NCBI GenBank assembly: GCA_947447465.1
Contig: CANFKE010000007.1
Coordinates: 51,803-115,802 of the forward strand
DNA: 64,000 nt
From: Chitinophagaceae bacterium
GTDB taxonomy: Bacteria; Bacteroidota; Bacteroidia; Chitinophagales; Chitinophagaceae
Direction of reading: 5' to 3'
Shown: one piece after another, positions 60,733 to 64,000 of the stretch
How positions within the stretch are numbered: position 1 is the first letter of the stretch
How the letters are laid out: every line of letters begins with the position of its first letter
Translations under genes and position numbers: made by a program
The notes under the pieces: model-generated
What the model saw: the letters and a program-made list of their open reading frames with translations, nothing else
What the model was told of the DNA's origin: nothing
Database searches by the model: none

Positions 60733-60765
60733 ATCAGCATTTGATCATTCAGAATATTAATTGTT

Positions 60766-61626
60766 ATGAAACTATATACAATAAACGCAGGATACTTTAA
60801 GTTAGACGGTGGTGCCATGCATGGTGTAGTGCCCAAGGTAATGTGGAGCAAAGCGAACCCATCGGACGATAATAACATGTGTACCTGGGCTATGCGTTGC
60901 TTGCTGATAGAGCATGGCAACAACCGCATACTTATAGATAATGGTATGGGATATAAGCAGGATGAGAAGTTCTTCAGTCACTTTCATCCGCATGGTGATG
61001 ACAGCATTGAGAAGAATCTTGCCAAACATGGCTTTACAACCGATGACATTACCGATGTATTTCTGACTCACCTGCATTTTGATCATTGTGGTGGTTCGAT
61101 CACCAGAGATGCAGATGGCAAGTTAGTGCCGACATTTAAAAAAGCGGTCTATTGGTCTAATCACAAGCATTGGAAAGAAGCCATTAACCCCAATGAAAGA
61201 GAAAAGGCTTCTTTCCTGAAAGAGAACATATTGCCAATAGAAGAGAGTGGTCAGTTGAAATTTGTTGATGTGGCTGATGGTGGTGAATGGATAGAGGACA
61301 TACGGATCAGATTCTGCCAGGGGCATACTGAATCTATGATGTTACCACAGATCAAGTTCAATGATACTACTATTCTCTTCTGTGCCGATCTGTTGCCTAG
61401 TGTGGCACATATTTCTCTGCCATGGGTAATGGCATACGATATGCGCCCGTTAGATACACTCAATGAAAAGGCGCGCATACTTCAGGAAGCTGTGGCTAAT
61501 GACTGGGTGTTGTTTCTGGAGCATGATCCTAAGAATGAATGCTGTATGTTGCAACAGACAGATAAGGGTATTAGACTAAAGAAAACGTTTGCTCTTGCAG
61601 ACCTTGAGACAGAAGTAAAGAAGTAA
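60766..61626 (+). CDS. MBL-fold metallo-hydrolase
   Basis: VFLTHLHFDHCGG motif, QGHTESMM, LEHDP. Confidence 0.93.
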   Translation: MKLYTINAGYFKLDGGAMHGVVPKVMWSKANPSDDNNMCTWAMRCLLIEHGNNRILIDNGMGYKQDEKFFSHFHPHGDDSIEKNLAKHGFTTDDITDVFLTHLHFDHCGGSITRDADGKLVPTFKKAVYWSNHKHWKEAINPNEREKASFLKENILPIEESGQLKFVDVADGGEWIEDIRIRFCQGHTESMMLPQIKFNDTTILFCADLLPSVAHISLPWVMAYDMRPLDTLNEKARILQEAVANDWVLFLEHDPKNECCMLQQTDKGIRLKKTFALADLETEVKK

Positions 61627-61687
61627 TTAGCTTACCTGATGTGGTACGCTTCACAGGTGTGCCACATCTATATTCTTAAAGCGGCAT

Positions 61688-62059
61688 CTATTCTATCTCC
61701 AGCATAAACGCTTTTTCAGTTTTATTCTTATATACCAGCGATACAAAATACACACCCTTCGAAAGCTTGTGTATATCAATACTTTCTTCGGGTAATATGC
61801 GGGATTGCTTGATCAGATCTCCTTTTTCATCTGTGATTATTGCCCAAGGTGCTTTGGTCAATTCTGGCAGATTACTGAAGGAAATGCTACCGTTGCCGCG
61901 CGCCATTTCCGTTCCTTCAAATATGTTATCGTGCTTCATCGTAGGTTTTGCTTTTGGGCTTTTAATGCGTGCAGTGCTAGCGTAAGATCTGTCTGATGTT
62001 TGGGCGTGTGCAGCGCTGAAACCTGCTACTAATGTGCAGATAATGATAATGCGTTTCAT
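61688..62059 (-). CDS. Small secreted protein largely composed of a T9SS type A-like C-terminal domain
   Basis: Signal peptide MKRIIIICTLVAGFSAAHA; ISFSNLPELTKAPWAIITDEKGDLIKQSRI...SKGVYFVSLVYKNKTEKAFMLEIE. Confidence 0.7.
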   Translation of the reverse strand: MKRIIIICTLVAGFSAAHAQTSDRSYASTARIKSPKAKPTMKHDNIFEGTEMARGNGSISFSNLPELTKAPWAIITDEKGDLIKQSRILPEESIDIHKLSKGVYFVSLVYKNKTEKAFMLEIE

Positions 62060-62345
62060 TTTCTTTTGTTTTAAAGGTGAGTGTTTGTTGTCTGTATATG
62101 ACGCTGTAAAAGTAGAAGAGGTTACAAGGGCAGGCTTACCGCTAATCGGGTGATTTGCAATTCTGTAACAGGTGAAATAAAGGGGGATAAATAACTAAAA
62201 ATTGAAAAGCAAAAACTAAAAGTGGTCTGCGCCATTATATGATCAATAAACTAAAATGCAAATTCACAATTGGAATGAATACCAATACTCACTATTCACG
62301 CACAATGGGGGAGGTGATCAAAGTCTGATATTCGATAGGTCTTTA

Positions 62346-62384
62346 TTGTCGCATTCCATCCCATTTTACCACATTGCCGCATTA
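62346..62384. repeat. CACATT-type short repeat shared with 51146-51222
   Basis: Exact shared 15-mers TTGTCGCATTCCATC and CACATTGCCGCATTA. Confidence 0.7.
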
Positions 62385-62406
62385 CCCACGCCATTCCTTA
62401 AAATAT

Positions 62407-62414
62407 TATCTTTG
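62407..62414 (+). promoter_or_regulatory. -7 element TATCTTTG immediately upstream of purB
   Basis: Exact TAnnTTTG, 5 nt before the ATG at 62420. Confidence 0.55.
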
Positions 62415-62419
62415 CTGCC

Positions 62420-63769
62420 ATGGAACTCAATGCACTCACCGCCATCAGCCCAATAGACGGTCGTTACCGCTCTCAGTTGGCTTCTTTAGCACAGTATTTT
62501 TCAGAATTCGGACTGATCCGCTACCGGGTAAGGGTAGAGGTCGAGTATTTTTTGTTTTTAGCAGAGCAGAAGATAATAACCCTTCCTGCTAAAGTAAAGC
62601 CGGCAAAGCTCAGGGCCATCTATCAGGACTTCACAGAAGCTGATGCTATGCAGATAAAGGGAATTGAGCGCACTACGAATCATGATGTAAAGGCGGTAGA
62701 ATACTTCCTTAAGGAGAAACTCACCGCTATGGGCGCAGGTGAAAGTGTAGAATGGATCCATTTCGGATTAACATCTCAGGATATTAATAATACGGCTACG
62801 CCATTGTTGTGGAAAGAAGCATTGGAGGATACCTATCTGCCAATGCTATACAATATAGTATTGCAGCTGAGAGGTATGGCTAAAGAATGGAGTGCCATTC
62901 CGCTTTTAGCCCGCACTCACGGACAGCCTGCCTCGCCTACTATGCTGGGAAAGGAAATAATGGTATTTGTAGAGCGTTTGGAAGGACAGATCAGATTACT
63001 GAGCCATATACCGTTTGCAGCTAAATTTGGTGGTGCTACAGGCAATTTCAATGCTCATTATGTAGCATTCAGCAAACATGACTGGGAGAAGTTCGGTAAT
63101 GACTTTGTGAATAATAAGCTGGGGTTGGAGCGTATGCAATACACTACCCAGATAGAGCATTATGATAATCTGGCAGCTCAGTTCGACTCGCTTAAAAGGA
63201 TCAACACTATTATGATTGACCTGTGCCGCGATATGTGGCAGTATATCAGTATGGAGTATTTTAAGCAGAAAGTAAAGGAAGGAGAAGTGGGTAGCAGTGC
63301 TATGCCGCACAAGGTGAACCCCATTGATTTTGAAAATGCAGAAGGGAATCTGGGTATTGCCAATGCAATTTATGAGCATCTGAGTGCCAAATTACCTATC
63401 AGCCGTCTGCAGCGCGACCTTACAGATAGTACAGTATTGCGTAATGTGGGTATGCCGCTCAGTCATAGCTTTCTTGCATTGCGTTCTTTAGAAAAGGGGC
63501 TTGGTAAGCTATTACTGAATGCCAAGAAGATGGAAGACGATCTGGAAAATAACTGGGCGGTAGTAGCAGAGGCAATACAGACCATATTGCGCCGCGAAAA
63601 CTACCCGCAGCCATATGAGGCGCTAAAGGCATTGACCAGAGGAAAGACCAATATTGGCAAGAAAGATATACATGATTTTGTGGATGGACTGAATGTAAGT
63701 GCTAAAGTGAAAAAAGAGCTGAAAGCCATTACTCCACATAACTATACAGGGGTCAATTTCAGTTATTGA
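62420..63769 (+). CDS. purB: Adenylosuccinate lyase
   Basis: LTAISPIDGRYRSQLASLAQYFSEFGLIRYRVRVE; GSSAMPHKVNPIDFENAEGN signature. Confidence 0.98.
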   Translation: MELNALTAISPIDGRYRSQLASLAQYFSEFGLIRYRVRVEVEYFLFLAEQKIITLPAKVKPAKLRAIYQDFTEADAMQIKGIERTTNHDVKAVEYFLKEKLTAMGAGESVEWIHFGLTSQDINNTATPLLWKEALEDTYLPMLYNIVLQLRGMAKEWSAIPLLARTHGQPASPTMLGKEIMVFVERLEGQIRLLSHIPFAAKFGGATGNFNAHYVAFSKHDWEKFGNDFVNNKLGLERMQYTTQIEHYDNLAAQFDSLKRINTIMIDLCRDMWQYISMEYFKQKVKEGEVGSSAMPHKVNPIDFENAEGNLGIANAIYEHLSAKLPISRLQRDLTDSTVLRNVGMPLSHSFLALRSLEKGLGKLLLNAKKMEDDLENNWAVVAEAIQTILRRENYPQPYEALKALTRGKTNIGKKDIHDFVDGLNVSAKVKKELKAITPHNYTGVNFSY

Positions 63770-63855
63770 TATAAAAATATCTGTGTTGTATGCAGCTAGC
63801 TATACATTGTTAGCACATATTGTCACAGCTATTTCATTTTCTGTGCCGATTTTGG

Positions 63856-63863
63856 TAAATTTG
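63856..63863 (+). promoter_or_regulatory. -7 element TAAATTTG upstream of the aconitase gene
   Basis: Exact TAnnTTTG, 30 nt before the ATG at 63894. Confidence 0.5.
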
Positions 63864-63893
63864 CACAAATTCTACGCATTAAATTTTTACTTC

Positions 63894-64000
63894 ATGGCAT
63901 TTGATATTGATCTGATCAAGAAAGTTTACGAACAATTACCTGGCAAAGTAGAAGCAGCGCGCAAGCTTTTGGGCCGTCCGCTGACACTTGCAGAAAAGAC
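63894..64000 (+). CDS. Aconitate hydratase, N-terminal fragment (runs off window)
   Basis: Translation MAFDIDLIKKVYEQLPGKVEAARKLLGRPLTLAEK resembles Bacteroidota aconitase N-termini; not in the supplied ORF track. Confidence 0.75.
   Translation, partial: MAFDIDLIKKVYEQLPGKVEAARKLLGRPLTLAEK

Noticed and set aside
1-64000. Prophage, integrative element or transposon
   Set aside because: No integrase, transposase, phage structural or conjugation genes seen in any listed translation

Overview
This 64-kb window looks like a Bacteroidota chromosome, probably Chitinophagaceae-like. The taxonomic call is inference from T9SS C-terminal domains, TAnnTTTG -7 promoter boxes and gene content. It holds about 40 confident CDSs and no rRNA, tRNA, CRISPR or transposase that I can see. 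Housekeeping and metabolic genes include acyl-CoA carboxylase beta subunit, meaB, lon, miaB, guaB, maf, a UbiA-family prenyltransferase, pyrE, purB and the start of aconitase at the right edge (absent from the ORF track). Other modules are a TetR/TolC/HlyD/MacB/LolD-type export operon, a BlaI/M56 pair, an ECF sigma operon and several T9SS-secreted proteins, one of 3784 aa. The observations most worth following up are: (1) a ~202-bp tandem array (54741-55450), 3.5 units with four ATCGGGCAT-type motifs per unit in both orientations, in the largest intergenic gap; (2) guaB, purB and pyrE, all nucleotide-biosynthesis genes, with TAnnTTTG boxes only 3-6 nt from the start codon, suggesting leaderless or near-leaderless transcripts; (3) two 16-bp palindromes overlapping or flanking the -7 box of the BlaI/M56 operon; (4) an M56 sensor whose C-terminal region is a charged heptad-like helix instead of a penicillin-binding domain; (5) a TPR protein ending in a histidine-kinase DHp-like helix with no ATPase domain; and (6) several dispersed intergenic repeat families. 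All family assignments are by eye from the translations; no search was run.
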